Of a stretch of DNA of 64,000 nt, positions 53,441 to 63,592 are shown piece after piece; within the stretch, counting starts at the first letter, position 1, and every line of letters begins with the position of its first letter. The notes under the pieces were generated by a model. That model did no database searches. It saw nothing but the letters and a program-made list of their open reading frames with translations, and had not been told where the DNA came from. The DNA is from an uncultured Clostridia bacterium (GTDB taxonomy: Bacteria; Bacillota; Clostridia; UMGS1810). Made by a program: the position numbers and the translations under genes. Where the stretch lies: the NCBI GenBank assembly GCA_934500705.1, contig CAKSTI010000016.1:1-64000 (forward strand), in the 5' to 3' direction.

Positions 53441-56400
53441 GTGAAATATTTGAAAAAATCGAGTTTATTAAAGTTTATAACATCGGCAGTTGTGCTCACT
53501 GCAATGCTTTTCTGCCTTGCGTCCGTCGTTTCGGCAGATGGCGCCTCCAATGCCGGGGATATACTAAACAGTTCCATCGTTCTTAAAACAAAGGCGCCGT
53601 TCTACATAAAGCACGGCGAAAAGGTGAGCTACAACGCAGACAACAGTTACTACTATCCGCAGTACAAAAACGGCGAGATGATGGTTCCTCTGTCTGCACT
53701 CGGCTCAATGCTCGACTTTACCTACACTTACAACTCCGAAAAAGAGGAGGCGGAAATCTCCAAAGACGGCACAGCGTACACAATACGTGCCGGAGCGGAC
53801 GGAATATACGCAGACGGCAAGGCGGCAAAATACCTCAAAAACCCTGCCGTATGCGGTATGGGCGAACTGCTCGTTCCGTTTGACTCTCTTGCAGAGATTT
53901 TCGGATACAATATCTTTAAGCTGAACTACGAGGACTTGACCGTTGCCGCCAAGTGCGATGAGAGCGCAATCACCGATGAGGTGAAGTCCGCCATATACCG
54001 CACTGCGGTAAACGATGATAAGGTTATCCTCTCCGAGGACTTTAACAGCGAGCCCAAGTGGTCGGCTGTTATGGCGTGGGGCGGCAGCGGCGAGGCTTAC
54101 AACTCCACCGACTGCGGAAAGGGTGCGGACGACAAAGCGGCGTACCTCGGCGCAACGCAAAGGTCATTTTATCAGCTGATGAGCCAAAGCGTTAAATACG
54201 AACACGCAAAGGAATACAGAATTACTTTTGACGCAAAGGTTACAGAGGATTGGCAGAACCTTAAAATCACTCCTGTACTCTGGATTTATGACAGTACGGG
54301 GAGATTTGTGGGCGGTACAAACTTCCTCACAACTTGCAATATGGAGCTTTCCACAGACTGGAAAACATTTACCTACGTTATGCCCAAATATTATATTAAG
54401 GGCAGTGCCTACGATGATGCGGCGAGTTTTCAGCTTGCGCTCAGTATAAGCTCTACCAAAACAAACGAGGCGTCCGGCGGTATATATATAGACAACATTT
54501 ATTTGGAGGAAAATATGCTCCCCACGGACAGTGTCGAGTGCGACTTTGTTGCCGACAAGTTTGCATCGTGGTACTATCCGGGAGAAACTGTTACATACAC
54601 CTGCAAAAATCCCGACGCATTGGAAGGGTACAAAAAGGTGAACATAACGGTTTATGACGACAGCAAAAAAGCAATATTCACAGCTAGCCGTCCCATTTCC
54701 GAAATTGTATCAAAAGGTTGGTCATATCTGCCCAAGGATTTTGGTTACTATGAGGTTGATTTTTGTGTTACTGCCGACGACGGCACAGTGAGAAAGCTGG
54801 TAAAAGGCTATACTAAAACCTTAACATACGATGAAAACGGAAAACCTGTTTACGCACACTTGAATCAGCCGACATCGCATTTTGCAGTAGTTAGCGGACC
54901 GTCAAAGCCGATGGAGCAGAGAAACTCAATGCATATGGCGTCCGTCACCCCGTATCAGAGCAGTGATACAGAGTTTAAACTTCTGGATATGCTTGGCATA
55001 TCAAGTCTCAGACTTCATTACATCTTGTGGGGCAATAACTACGGCGGTGCAGGCGGCATTGAGGACAAACCCGGTGTTTATAACTTTGACGCCGCCGACA
55101 GGTGGGTTAAATATTCCGACCAATTCGGTTTTAAAACCGTTATGGCAAACTTTTTCTCCACGCCGATATGGGCTGTTGAGGAAAAATGGAGAGATACTTC
55201 CAATCTGGCGGCATTCGGCTATATGTATCAGAAAATGGCGCCGGAGAATATGGAGGATCTCGCAGAGGCAATCCAGGAGTTTTACAGACATTATAAAGGC
55301 AAGGTTGACATTCTGGAATTTATGAACGAGCCTGCCTACGGCAACACGGCATACTGGGCGGACACGCCGGAAAAACTTGCCGAGATGACAAAGACGGCAT
55401 ACAAGGCTCTGCGCCGTGTAGACCCCGGCAAAAATATGCTTATGGCGTCTGCGTCCTGGAACCAGGGTTATGCCCTGTATAATGAACTGATTTCCAAGGA
55501 CAAAGAGTTTTATGACAGCTTTGACATATTCAGTTTCCATTCGAGATATGCCGGCGACCTCAAAAATTACAGAAATTCAGAGGCGAAAAACGGCTACGAG
55601 AGCAAGCCTGCCGCCGCAACGGAGGAGTACCTCTACTCCGCATACTGGGCAGGTCAGACAAAGAACCACGACATATCCACAATGCACTACTATGCCTGCT
55701 ACTTTAACCATATAAAGAAAGGCATTGAGTATGTTACTATGTTTGAGGTGCAGGACAACGTGCCCGACGAAGTACGTCACGCTCACAACCTTGCAAAGTT
55801 AGGTGCGAGCCACACAATCGGTCTTTTTACTTCGTTCCCGTACGTGGAGCCGCACAAGGGTGCGGTTGCGGCATATGAGCTGTATCAGACCATAGGACTT
55901 GACTTTACCTATGCCGGTGAGTTTGACCTGGGCGACGGACAAAAAGCCGTTTACTTTATAAACGACGGCGAACCGCTCGTGTATGTGTGGAACAGCGACG
56001 AAAAGCCGTTCTACCTCAGCGATACTCTCAAAGACGCCCTTGGCGAAAACGGCAAGTGCAAAGACTTTATGGGCAGAGATTTTGACATTGACGGCGAAAT
56101 GCAGGCAATGACGATGTACTGCCTCACAGGCTTTGACAAGGACAAAATCAATGCCATAGCTTCCGACGAAGGCAAGGTGTTAAACGACGACTTTGAAAGA
56201 GAGTATTACACCTGCAAAATGCCGGAGTTTATCCCCGTGGAGGAAGTTGTAATTGACGATACCTTCGACGGCGTTGTGATAGATAACCCTGACAGCGCAC
56301 CGTTCGACAAAGACACGTTCGAGCTCAGCGACAACATAGACTGGGTAACCGACAACTGGAATTGGGTAACTCAGAACCACGAAAAACCTGAGGGCTACGA

Positions 56401-56917
56401 CGCAAAATTTGCGGCATATCTTGACGGCGACGGTTTCTATCTTGTAGTTGACGTTGACGACCCGTCAATCCACCAGCAAGACCCGGTTAACGAGTGGGCT
56501 TCAAACACGTGGATGTACGACAGTATGCAGTTTGCATTTGACTGCTACGGCACGGGTGACGCATCTATGAGAGCGGAATTCCAGGTTGGTATGTTTAAGG
56601 ACAAACCGCTCCTTTACAAACACGCCGCACCCGAAATATCGTTTGCGATGGTAGAGGGCTGGCACGGTTCAAATACCGAGCTTGATGCCGATAAATACGC
56701 AAGGGTTGAAAACACAGACACGGGTCTGCGCTACAAGGTGTTTATACCTATGGGAGAGATGTATCCGTTCCAGTATTCGAGCAATACCGACCATCTGCGT
56801 TTCTCACTTCTTGTAAACGACAACAACGGCACCGGCAGGAGCTACTATGAGTGGACTTCCGGTATCGGCGGAAACAAAGACCCGAAACAGTTCGGCGCTT
56901 TGAAATTTAAGAAATAA
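53441..56917 (+). CDS. Multidomain secreted clan-A glycoside hydrolase
   Basis: A 1158-residue exported enzyme. In order: signal peptide; a copper-amine-oxidase-like stalk region (about 45-170, MMVPLSALGSMLDFTY); a beta-sandwich carbohydrate-binding module (about 190-360, ILSEDFNSEPKW to GGIYIDNIYLEE); a linker; a TIM barrel with acid/base Glu in ILEFMNEPAYGNT (near 626) and a probable nucleophile in AAATEEYLYSAYW (near 726); and a C-terminal CBM9-like domain (about 950-1157). It resembles GH39/GH5-type clan GH-A enzymes; the exact family and substrate are open. GTG or a TTG three codons later may be the start, behind GGCGGTG. Confidence 0.75.
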   Translation: MKYLKKSSLLKFITSAVVLTAMLFCLASVVSADGASNAGDILNSSIVLKTKAPFYIKHGEKVSYNADNSYYYPQYKNGEMMVPLSALGSMLDFTYTYNSEKEEAEISKDGTAYTIRAGADGIYADGKAAKYLKNPAVCGMGELLVPFDSLAEIFGYNIFKLNYEDLTVAAKCDESAITDEVKSAIYRTAVNDDKVILSEDFNSEPKWSAVMAWGGSGEAYNSTDCGKGADDKAAYLGATQRSFYQLMSQSVKYEHAKEYRITFDAKVTEDWQNLKITPVLWIYDSTGRFVGGTNFLTTCNMELSTDWKTFTYVMPKYYIKGSAYDDAASFQLALSISSTKTNEASGGIYIDNIYLEENMLPTDSVECDFVADKFASWYYPGETVTYTCKNPDALEGYKKVNITVYDDSKKAIFTASRPISEIVSKGWSYLPKDFGYYEVDFCVTADDGTVRKLVKGYTKTLTYDENGKPVYAHLNQPTSHFAVVSGPSKPMEQRNSMHMASVTPYQSSDTEFKLLDMLGISSLRLHYILWGNNYGGAGGIEDKPGVYNFDAADRWVKYSDQFGFKTVMANFFSTPIWAVEEKWRDTSNLAAFGYMYQKMAPENMEDLAEAIQEFYRHYKGKVDILEFMNEPAYGNTAYWADTPEKLAEMTKTAYKALRRVDPGKNMLMASASWNQGYALYNELISKDKEFYDSFDIFSFHSRYAGDLKNYRNSEAKNGYESKPAAATEEYLYSAYWAGQTKNHDISTMHYYACYFNHIKKGIEYVTMFEVQDNVPDEVRHAHNLAKLGASHTIGLFTSFPYVEPHKGAVAAYELYQTIGLDFTYAGEFDLGDGQKAVYFINDGEPLVYVWNSDEKPFYLSDTLKDALGENGKCKDFMGRDFDIDGEMQAMTMYCLTGFDKDKINAIASDEGKVLNDDFEREYYTCKMPEFIPVEEVVIDDTFDGVVIDNPDSAPFDKDTFELSDNIDWVTDNWNWVTQNHEKPEGYDAKFAAYLDGDGFYLVVDVDDPSIHQQDPVNEWASNTWMYDSMQFAFDCYGTGDASMRAEFQVGMFKDKPLLYKHAAPEISFAMVEGWHGSNTELDADKYARVENTDTGLRYKVFIPMGEMYPFQYSSNTDHLRFSLLVNDNNGTGRSYYEWTSGIGGNKDPKQFGALKFKK

Positions 56918-56970
56918 GGATTTTGAAAGACGGTTGCTTGTCAGCCGTCTTTCGGCAACGGAGGGAAACA

Positions 56971-59900
56971 ATGCGCAAAAAATTACTATCTTTACTGCTT
57001 GCTTTGCTGTGCGCAGTGAGCACATCCGTTACTGCACTCGGTGCAGACAGGTGTGCCGGCTTCCTCGGCGAGCACTACGACGTGTTGAGTTATGATTTTG
57101 AGGGGAGTGCTCCGTCTTTCGGTACGGTGTGTACGGGCATTGCCGATACCGCTGTGCTTAAAGTCGGAAACGGCGCAAATATTTTAAACGGAACGGGCGC
57201 CTTTGCCGGCAAAACGTATCTTTCGTTCGCCGCTATGGCAGACGGGTTTGAAAGTTTTGTACTATCGGTAAATTCCGCCCCGATTGTAGGCCTGTCAGCG
57301 GACGGCGACGATGCTCTCTGTACGGTAGGAGGGAAAAAGCTTTGCACCGTGCTTGGCGGCGAGTGGGCAGAGTTTGAAGTCTTTCTTGACACGTTTTCCA
57401 AAAAGGCTGCCGTTACCGTCACGCTGCCCACAGGCACTGTTGCCGAGGGTGATGTAACGCTTGCCGATGCAGAGCCTGTCAGCTCCGTAAGCTTTGGTGC
57501 ACATGGCAGTGTTTATATTGACGATTTAAAAATGAGCCGCAGTATAAAGAGCTTTGACCGTGATATAATTATAACCGGTGACGGCAACTGCATAGGCGCA
57601 TTTTGCGAAAATCCGAAGGACGATAAACTCTATCTTGCCCAATTCAGAGAGAATACACTCATAAATTGCTCGGTTAGCGCAAACGGCTTTAAGTCGTTGT
57701 ATGCGGAAGTATATATTAACGCCGATGTCAAAGAGGGCGACGTGTTCAAGGCATTTTTGTGGAACAGTGACTTGGCACCGCAAAAAATCAACAGCATTTT
57801 AAGCTCAGAGGACGTTGAGGCTTCGGAGATAACCGTGTCCGGCAGTATTTCGGCAAACACGGTAAAGACAGGGGATAACGCTGTGTTTAATGTTTCTTTC
57901 TCCGACGGCTACAACGGCAGTTACAAAGTCGTTGTGTACGGCGAGGACGGACTGAGTACAACGCTCAACGGCAAAGCAGGCTCCGATGTGTCATTTGTAC
58001 CGAGCGCTGCAGGTGAATATTCGGCTTTTCTCTATGCGCAAAGGGGCAAGCGCAGTGCTCTTGCCGGCAAATGCACATTTTCGGCGGTTACACCGCTATC
58101 CGATAATTCTGTGCTGATGTTCCCGGCGGACAAAGATTACTATGTACTGAGCAGTAAGAGGGTAGTCTACGATAACACCGATTACATTCCGCTGATGATT
58201 GGCGGTCACGTCTATATGACGGCGGACAGAATTAAAAAAATCACGGGCATAGAGATAAACGGCGGAAAAATCTCATACCTCGGCAATTTGCTTGCAGAGT
58301 TTGACGAGCAGAGCGGTGCGGGTGCGGACGGTAAATTTTCCGTGAGCATTAAGCACGGTTTGTACTCGTTGGGCGATGTTTGCACGCTTTTGGGATTTAA
58401 AAGCGAGATGCAGTCGGACGTTTTGTGCATCTCAAAAGGAGAAAGCATTGATATATTCGATTGCCGTGATGTGCTCTTTGACACTCTTGCGGAGAAAACA
58501 AGCACCGGTTGTTTTGATTGGAGCAAAGGAACGCATACCGGCGGCACATATGACGCAGCCACCGGGATATTCAGCGTGGGGGCGGTACAGAGTTCTATGG
58601 CGGCATTCGGTTTTAAGAATATAGCCGGAGCTTTGAACGGCTCGCTTTATGAGGTGTCCTTTGATGTCAAGTATTCCGATGACTCAGAAAATATTATGCC
58701 TTGGGTGGGAATGTTCGGCACAAAGAACGGAACCTTTTCGAGCCTTCCGAGCGGTGTCGGCACTACCAAAGGAGAAAAGTGCAAATGGACTAAGGCGTAT
58801 TCGTATTTTTCAAGACGAACAATGGACAGCGACGATTTTGATGCGGTGACGTTTTTCTATGTGGGCGTAAAACGTGAGAAAGACGCAGCGGCGAGCGGCT
58901 CACTGCTTTTTAGAAACGTCCGTGTGCGTGAGGTGAGTATTCTGCCCGACAGCACGGAGTGCGAAATCGTATGTGAAAAGTTTGCCTCCTGGCACACTTT
59001 GGACGAGGCGGTGACGTATAAGCCGAAAGACGGAAGTTTCAGCGGATTTGAAAGCGTAGTCGGCACGGTTTACAATTCCGACGGCGATGCGGTTTTTGAA
59101 AAGGCGGTTTCCGCGGGAAAGTTTGCCAAAGACGGTTGGAGCTATACTCCCGACAGGCTCGGTTACTATGAGATAGAGTTTACCGGCATAAGAGATGACG
59201 GCAGCGAGAGCCTTTTGGTAAATGCCTACACGGAGAATTACTCCGGCAGCTATGTGGCATATGTACTGCCGAGGCGCAGTTTTGCCGTGTTAAAAGGTGC
59301 GGCAAAGCCTATGAAGCAAAGGTCGGATTTGCTTATGCTCTCCGACAGCGCCCTCTATGAAAACAACGTAAAAATTGCGGATATGATAGGCTTTTCCGGC
59401 ATACGCATACACGGAGTTGCCTGGGGCGACACCGCAGGGGAAAAAGGCTTTCACAAAGCGAAGGGAAAATTTGACTGGACAACTGCCGACAGGCAGATAA
59501 ACAATGTGAAAAAGTACGGATTTAAAAATGTGATAGCCAATATCTTTGCAACCCCTGCCTGGGCGGTGTCACGTACCGATTACACAACCGACGTGGGTTA
59601 TAACGGCGTTGGTTTGTACGACAAAAACTGCTATCCGCCCGATGACTTGGACGTTGCCCGTGAGGGTTGCGGCGAGTATGCAAAGCGGTACAAAGACGTA
59701 ATAGATGCCATAGAGGTGTGGAACGAGCCTACATACGGCAACACCGCCTTTTGGTATCAGGGAAGCAGGAGCAATGCCGAAACGGAAAAGGAATTTGCCG
59801 ATTTAACCGTTGCGGCGTCCGAGGCAATACGTGAAAATGCGCCGGGAGTCAAGGTATACACAGCCGGTTTTAATCAGGCGGACAGCTTTTTTAAAGCGCT

Positions 59901-61278
59901 ATTAAAGCAGGACGGCTACGTCGACGCCTTTGACGGCGTAACCTGCCACGGCAGATACTCCGACCCGGAGGTTTACAGAGAGATTTTAGATACTAACAAT
60001 CTATCGGACAAAGAGCTTTTAAACAGCGAGGGGTATTACTACGCATATTATGACGTGGGCGTTCCCAAGGATTATAAGAAAAACAATATGGTGTTTTATC
60101 TCCAATATCTTAAACACATCAAAATGGGCGTGTCAAAGATAACTCATTTCAGCCTCTTTGACAACAACCCGGACGAAAGACGTGTTTACACAAAAGGGTG
60201 GAACTGCGCCGGGCTTTTCAGAGATTACCCGTACATCGAACCTCATCAGGGAGCCGTTGCGGCTTACAATCTTTTTGACGGTCTGGGCGCCGATGTTTCA
60301 TTCGGAGGGGAATACGCCTTTTCAAACGGTGTGCGTGCCGTAAGCATAAATACCGACGGCGGTGTCAACGTGTATTTCTGGAATTCGGCGGACAGCGGTT
60401 TCTATCTCCCGTCGGAACTTGCCGATTGCGTCGGCTCGCAGAGCATACTTGCCGACTTTGAGGGCAACACGGCAGACAAGGATGCAAGGTTTGCATCGGT
60501 CAGAATGTACTGCATAGAAAATGCCGATGCTTTGTCAGTCGGCAAACTCACAAACACCGCCAATTCGGCGCTCAGCTCGGAGTTTATCGCTCCGTACTAC
60601 ACGTCCGACACGGGCAAGGACGACGGCAGTTACACTCCGATTGAGGGATATTACACCAAGGGAGCGCTGTTTGACAGGTCAACATTTACCGATACCGAAA
60701 TGGAGCCTGTCTACAATTCCGACGGCGGAGTGTGGATAGCAAACGGCGAAAATGCGCAGGATATCTCGGCAAAGTTTGCCGTATCTTTTGACGGTTACGG
60801 AATGTACGTGAAGGCTGTTGTAAATGACGACCAATACGTAAACCATTCAAATCAGCTTGCAACAATGGCAAATCACGACTCAATCCGCTTTGCCGTTGAC
60901 TGCGGCGGCAGATGGCAGAACAGCGAACGTTCGGAGTTTATTGCCGGCTGCCAGGGAATAGTGAACAACGTACTTTACAAATATTATGCGGCAGACAAGA
61001 ACGAGGCGGTTGTTGAAAACTGGCACCCATCGGAAACGTCGCTCGGAAGCAATTATTTGAGGATAGTGCGCTCCGACGCCGACAAAACCACCACATACAG
61101 GGTGTTTGTGCCGTACAGTGAGCTGTATCCGCTCAATGAGTCAAAGGTTGACGGTGAGGTTAAATTTGCCCTCTCCGTAACCGACAGGGACGGCGGAACT
61201 ATGAAGGGATATTTGTCATTCGGTATGGGACTTGCGGACACGCAGGTATGGAAGTATATGAATTTAAAATTGAAGTAA
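56971..61278 (+). CDS. Giant multidomain secreted clan-A glycoside hydrolase, paralogue
   Basis: A 1435-residue paralogue of the previous enzyme. It has a signal peptide (LLSLLLALLCAVST), about 350 additional N-terminal residues that look beta-sandwich-like, a stalk-like region (about 385-505), a carbohydrate-binding module, then a TIM barrel. The acid/base Glu lies in IEVWNEPTYGNTAFW (near 917) and the probable nucleophile in LLNSEGYYYAYY (near 1019). A C-terminal CBM9-like domain closes it. Segments such as YPYIEPHQGAVAAYNLFDGLG match its neighbour closely. The ATG is behind GGAGGG; a longer frame lacks a ribosome site. Two such enzymes in tandem suggest related but different substrates. 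Confidence 0.72.
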   Translation: MRKKLLSLLLALLCAVSTSVTALGADRCAGFLGEHYDVLSYDFEGSAPSFGTVCTGIADTAVLKVGNGANILNGTGAFAGKTYLSFAAMADGFESFVLSVNSAPIVGLSADGDDALCTVGGKKLCTVLGGEWAEFEVFLDTFSKKAAVTVTLPTGTVAEGDVTLADAEPVSSVSFGAHGSVYIDDLKMSRSIKSFDRDIIITGDGNCIGAFCENPKDDKLYLAQFRENTLINCSVSANGFKSLYAEVYINADVKEGDVFKAFLWNSDLAPQKINSILSSEDVEASEITVSGSISANTVKTGDNAVFNVSFSDGYNGSYKVVVYGEDGLSTTLNGKAGSDVSFVPSAAGEYSAFLYAQRGKRSALAGKCTFSAVTPLSDNSVLMFPADKDYYVLSSKRVVYDNTDYIPLMIGGHVYMTADRIKKITGIEINGGKISYLGNLLAEFDEQSGAGADGKFSVSIKHGLYSLGDVCTLLGFKSEMQSDVLCISKGESIDIFDCRDVLFDTLAEKTSTGCFDWSKGTHTGGTYDAATGIFSVGAVQSSMAAFGFKNIAGALNGSLYEVSFDVKYSDDSENIMPWVGMFGTKNGTFSSLPSGVGTTKGEKCKWTKAYSYFSRRTMDSDDFDAVTFFYVGVKREKDAAASGSLLFRNVRVREVSILPDSTECEIVCEKFASWHTLDEAVTYKPKDGSFSGFESVVGTVYNSDGDAVFEKAVSAGKFAKDGWSYTPDRLGYYEIEFTGIRDDGSESLLVNAYTENYSGSYVAYVLPRRSFAVLKGAAKPMKQRSDLLMLSDSALYENNVKIADMIGFSGIRIHGVAWGDTAGEKGFHKAKGKFDWTTADRQINNVKKYGFKNVIANIFATPAWAVSRTDYTTDVGYNGVGLYDKNCYPPDDLDVAREGCGEYAKRYKDVIDAIEVWNEPTYGNTAFWYQGSRSNAETEKEFADLTVAASEAIRENAPGVKVYTAGFNQADSFFKALLKQDGYVDAFDGVTCHGRYSDPEVYREILDTNNLSDKELLNSEGYYYAYYDVGVPKDYKKNNMVFYLQYLKHIKMGVSKITHFSLFDNNPDERRVYTKGWNCAGLFRDYPYIEPHQGAVAAYNLFDGLGADVSFGGEYAFSNGVRAVSINTDGGVNVYFWNSADSGFYLPSELADCVGSQSILADFEGNTADKDARFASVRMYCIENADALSVGKLTNTANSALSSEFIAPYYTSDTGKDDGSYTPIEGYYTKGALFDRSTFTDTEMEPVYNSDGGVWIANGENAQDISAKFAVSFDGYGMYVKAVVNDDQYVNHSNQLATMANHDSIRFAVDCGGRWQNSERSEFIAGCQGIVNNVLYKYYAADKNEAVVENWHPSETSLGSNYLRIVRSDADKTTTYRVFVPYSELYPLNESKVDGEVKFALSVTDRDGGTMKGYLSFGMGLADTQVWKYMNLKLK

Positions 61279-61283
61279 AAAAA

Positions 61284-61313
61284 CGGCGCTGTGTTAATAT
61301 TGGCACAGCGCCG
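61284..61313 (-). terminator. Terminator of the two-component operon
   Basis: A perfect 10-bp stem (CGGCGCTGTG / CACAGCGCCG) with a ten-base loop runs into seven T on the minus strand, just after the response-regulator stop. On the plus strand no T-tract follows. Confidence 0.78.
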
Positions 61314-61325
61314 CATATTGCAAAG

Positions 61326-62015
61326 TTATTCCTTTTTATCAAACATCTGCTGTTGCTTTTCGAGCAGTTCCATAATTCCTATTTCACGCAGAAAAATGAG
61401 CATTTCCGCAACGTTTGAAAAATTCAGCTTTCTCAAAATATGCTTTATATGTATCTTGATGGTTTCCTCGGACGAAAAGCGCATCTCGGCAATCTTGCGC
61501 CGAGAGTACTTTTGATAGAGCAGCCACAAAATTTCCTTTTCCGTCTGAGTCAGTTTAAAAAAGTGAGTTGTCATATACAGTATGCTTGCCTGCGACTTTT
61601 TGATGTTGTCCTTAACCGTTGCTGCAATGAGAGGACCTATAAAGTCGGTGCTTTGGTATATTTTCCTTATTGTGTCGCACAGCTTGTCCGGCTCTGTTTC
61701 TTTAATCATATAGTCCACCGCTCCGGCAAGATACGCCTCTACAATGAGGTCATCGTCATTGTGAATGGTGAGCATTATGATTTTTACATCGGGCAGAAAT
61801 TTGGTGATTTCCTTTGTGGCGTCTATGCCGGCCTTGCTTGTGTCCATCTGAATATCCATAAGTATTATGTCCGGCTTGTGCTCCTTTGCCAAAATAACCG
61901 CCTCGTCCTTTGTGGCGGCACTGCATACAACGCACATATCCTCTTGGGCGTTGATTATGCCCGAAAAATGCGTCCGTATATCAACCAAATCGTCGCATAT
62001 CATTACATTAATCAC
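61326..62015 (-). CDS. NarL/LuxR-family response regulator
   Basis: A 229-residue regulator. The receiver domain has the acidic pair ICDD near the N-terminus, the phosphorylated D54 in ILMDIQMD, a Thr in IMLTIHN and the Lys in MIKETEP. The C-terminal LuxR-type helix-turn-helix covers about residues 148-210 (LTQTEKEILWLLYQKYSRRKIAEMRF is its core). It overlaps the histidine kinase gene by 4 bases (ATGA), so the pair forms one two-component system. Being next to the glycan locus, it may control that locus, but this is an inference from position. Confidence 0.88.
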   Translation of the reverse strand: MINVMICDDLVDIRTHFSGIINAQEDMCVVCSAATKDEAVILAKEHKPDIILMDIQMDTSKAGIDATKEITKFLPDVKIIMLTIHNDDDLIVEAYLAGAVDYMIKETEPDKLCDTIRKIYQSTDFIGPLIAATVKDNIKKSQASILYMTTHFFKLTQTEKEILWLLYQKYSRRKIAEMRFSSEETIKIHIKHILRKLNFSNVAEMLIFLREIGIMELLEKQQQMFDKKE

Positions 62016-63511
62016 TTTTCTATCACCTCATCTATATCGTCCGCCGGCAGTGCAATCTGAAATTCCGAGCATTGCCCCGGCGTGCTTTTGACATTTACAT
62101 ATCCGGCGTGCTCGGACACGATGCTCTTAACATACGAAAGCCCTACGCCCCAGTTGTTAAACGTCTGCTTCGTGGAATAAAGCGGCTCAAATATTTTCTT
62201 TCTGTCTTTGCGTGTAATTCCCGTGCCGTTATCCTTTATGCTTATGCAGAGCCACGGGTATTCAAACCAGGTGGAGATGGTTATAACTCCGTCGTTACCG
62301 CCTTTTTTAACAATCGCCTCCGAGGCATTGGAAAACAGGTTTACAAGTGCCTCGGTTATTGCGTCATAATCGCCGTAGACAAAGGCGCCGGGGAAATTGT
62401 AATCTTTCTTTACCGTAATGCCGTCCGCTATTACTGTCTTTGAAAGGGCGTTGTTTATGCAATCGGAAACATTGATGTAGTTGTACTCTATGGGGACGGA
62501 ATTGTTGTAGAGGTTTAAAAACTTTCCCGTCCGCTTTACAATGTCGTCAATCTGCTTTTTCGCCTCGTCGAGGTGCGCCGTGCAGTCGGCTTTGCTCTGT
62601 GCGTTCTCGGCTTTTTGAATAAGCATTTTTATGGAAAAGAAAGCGTTTTTGTAGCTGTGGAACACGTGGCGAATGTTGCCGGACTCCAAGTTGCACTTTT
62701 TCTCTATCGGCTGAGGTTTTTTAAATATTGCCCGTTCGAGAATACTCGTCTTTTTGGAAAACAGCAGATTGTAAAACAGCGTCATAATCGTTAAAAGGAT
62801 AGATGCGCATATTACTATGGTTATGCTCTTTACGCTGTCATCGTGTATTGTGTAAATGTCGTAGTTGTTTATCATACCCTTTATGGGCATAAGAACGACT
62901 ATGGATATGTAGATTAAGTTTATTATGAGCGTGAATATCAAAAGCAGCCTTAGCTGATGCTTTATAAAAAACATTTTGGTCGTGTTTGACTGGATAAACA
63001 GCTTTACGCAGGCAATTATTCCCATTGAGAGCATCACCGTGTTTACAAAGTTGATGCCGGACTTTACCGCCTCGGCAATGAGCCGCTTGTCGCTGTATTC
63101 CATAGCACGCAGTTTTTCGAGAAACTGCGGCGAGTTTAAAACCTGCATTGCGGCACACAGCAAAACGGCAGCCGCCGTGCTCAGCATACGCCTTCTTTGT
63201 TTAAGGCTTGCGTCGTGCGTGATTAGCATTACGGATGCTATGAAAAATATGTTAAGTGAGGCGTTTGCGAGCGTTTTAATGTCGGCAAATGTGAACGGAA
63301 TTTTTGAAAAAGTGTTGTATATGTCGTATTCAAGATTGTTCACAATAAAGCTGGTTGCAAAGTACATTCTTATAGTGAGCATAATGTTTGAAAACATTAT
63401 GAGTATTATAGCGAATAATTCAAAGGAAAAAATGGATGAGTAAAGGCTCTTTGGCTCTTTTATCAGAATATATATTATCAGTACCGTAAGCAGCAGTATA
63501 ATATAGAGCAT
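62012..63511 (-). CDS. Membrane sensor histidine kinase
   Basis: A 499-residue kinase. The N-terminal 250 residues hold about seven hydrophobic segments with little outside them, so it may sense a signal within the membrane. The dimerisation helix has His in RHVFHSYKNAFFSI (H282 or H285), not the usual HE-x-R-TP motif. The ATPase domain shows NLFSNASEAI, IKDNGTGI and NWGVGLSYVKSIV boxes. Its partner is the NarL-type regulator downstream. The stimulus is unknown. A TATAAT -10 lies upstream; the -35 is unclear. Confidence 0.85.
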   Translation of the reverse strand: MLYIILLLTVLIIYILIKEPKSLYSSIFSFELFAIILIMFSNIMLTIRMYFATSFIVNNLEYDIYNTFSKIPFTFADIKTLANASLNIFFIASVMLITHDASLKQRRRMLSTAAAVLLCAAMQVLNSPQFLEKLRAMEYSDKRLIAEAVKSGINFVNTVMLSMGIIACVKLFIQSNTTKMFFIKHQLRLLLIFTLIINLIYISIVVLMPIKGMINNYDIYTIHDDSVKSITIVICASILLTIMTLFYNLLFSKKTSILERAIFKKPQPIEKKCNLESGNIRHVFHSYKNAFFSIKMLIQKAENAQSKADCTAHLDEAKKQIDDIVKRTGKFLNLYNNSVPIEYNYINVSDCINNALSKTVIADGITVKKDYNFPGAFVYGDYDAITEALVNLFSNASEAIVKKGGNDGVITISTWFEYPWLCISIKDNGTGITRKDRKKIFEPLYSTKQTFNNWGVGLSYVKSIVSEHAGYVNVKSTPGQCSEFQIALPADDIDEVIEK

Positions 63512-63559
63512 AGCATCTCGTTCCTCACTGTATTAATAATTGAATTATACCATATAAGT

Positions 63560-63579
63560 GCAAGCCGCAATCGGCTTGC
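63560..63579. other. Hairpin 1 of a tandem pair
   Basis: A perfect 8-bp stem (GCAAGCCG / CGGCTTGC) with loop CAAT. It lies 13 bases from the larger hairpin and between divergent genes. Confidence 0.5.
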
Positions 63580-63592
63580 TGCACACCGGTTC

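Noticed and set aside
60130..60180. Glu in MFEVQDN of the first hydrolase is Ser in HFSLFDN of the second, suggesting a dead enzyme
   Set aside because: The better candidate nucleophile is the Glu about 40 residues earlier (ATEEYLYS / NSEGYYYA), which both proteins keep; the changed residue lies on the next barrel strand.
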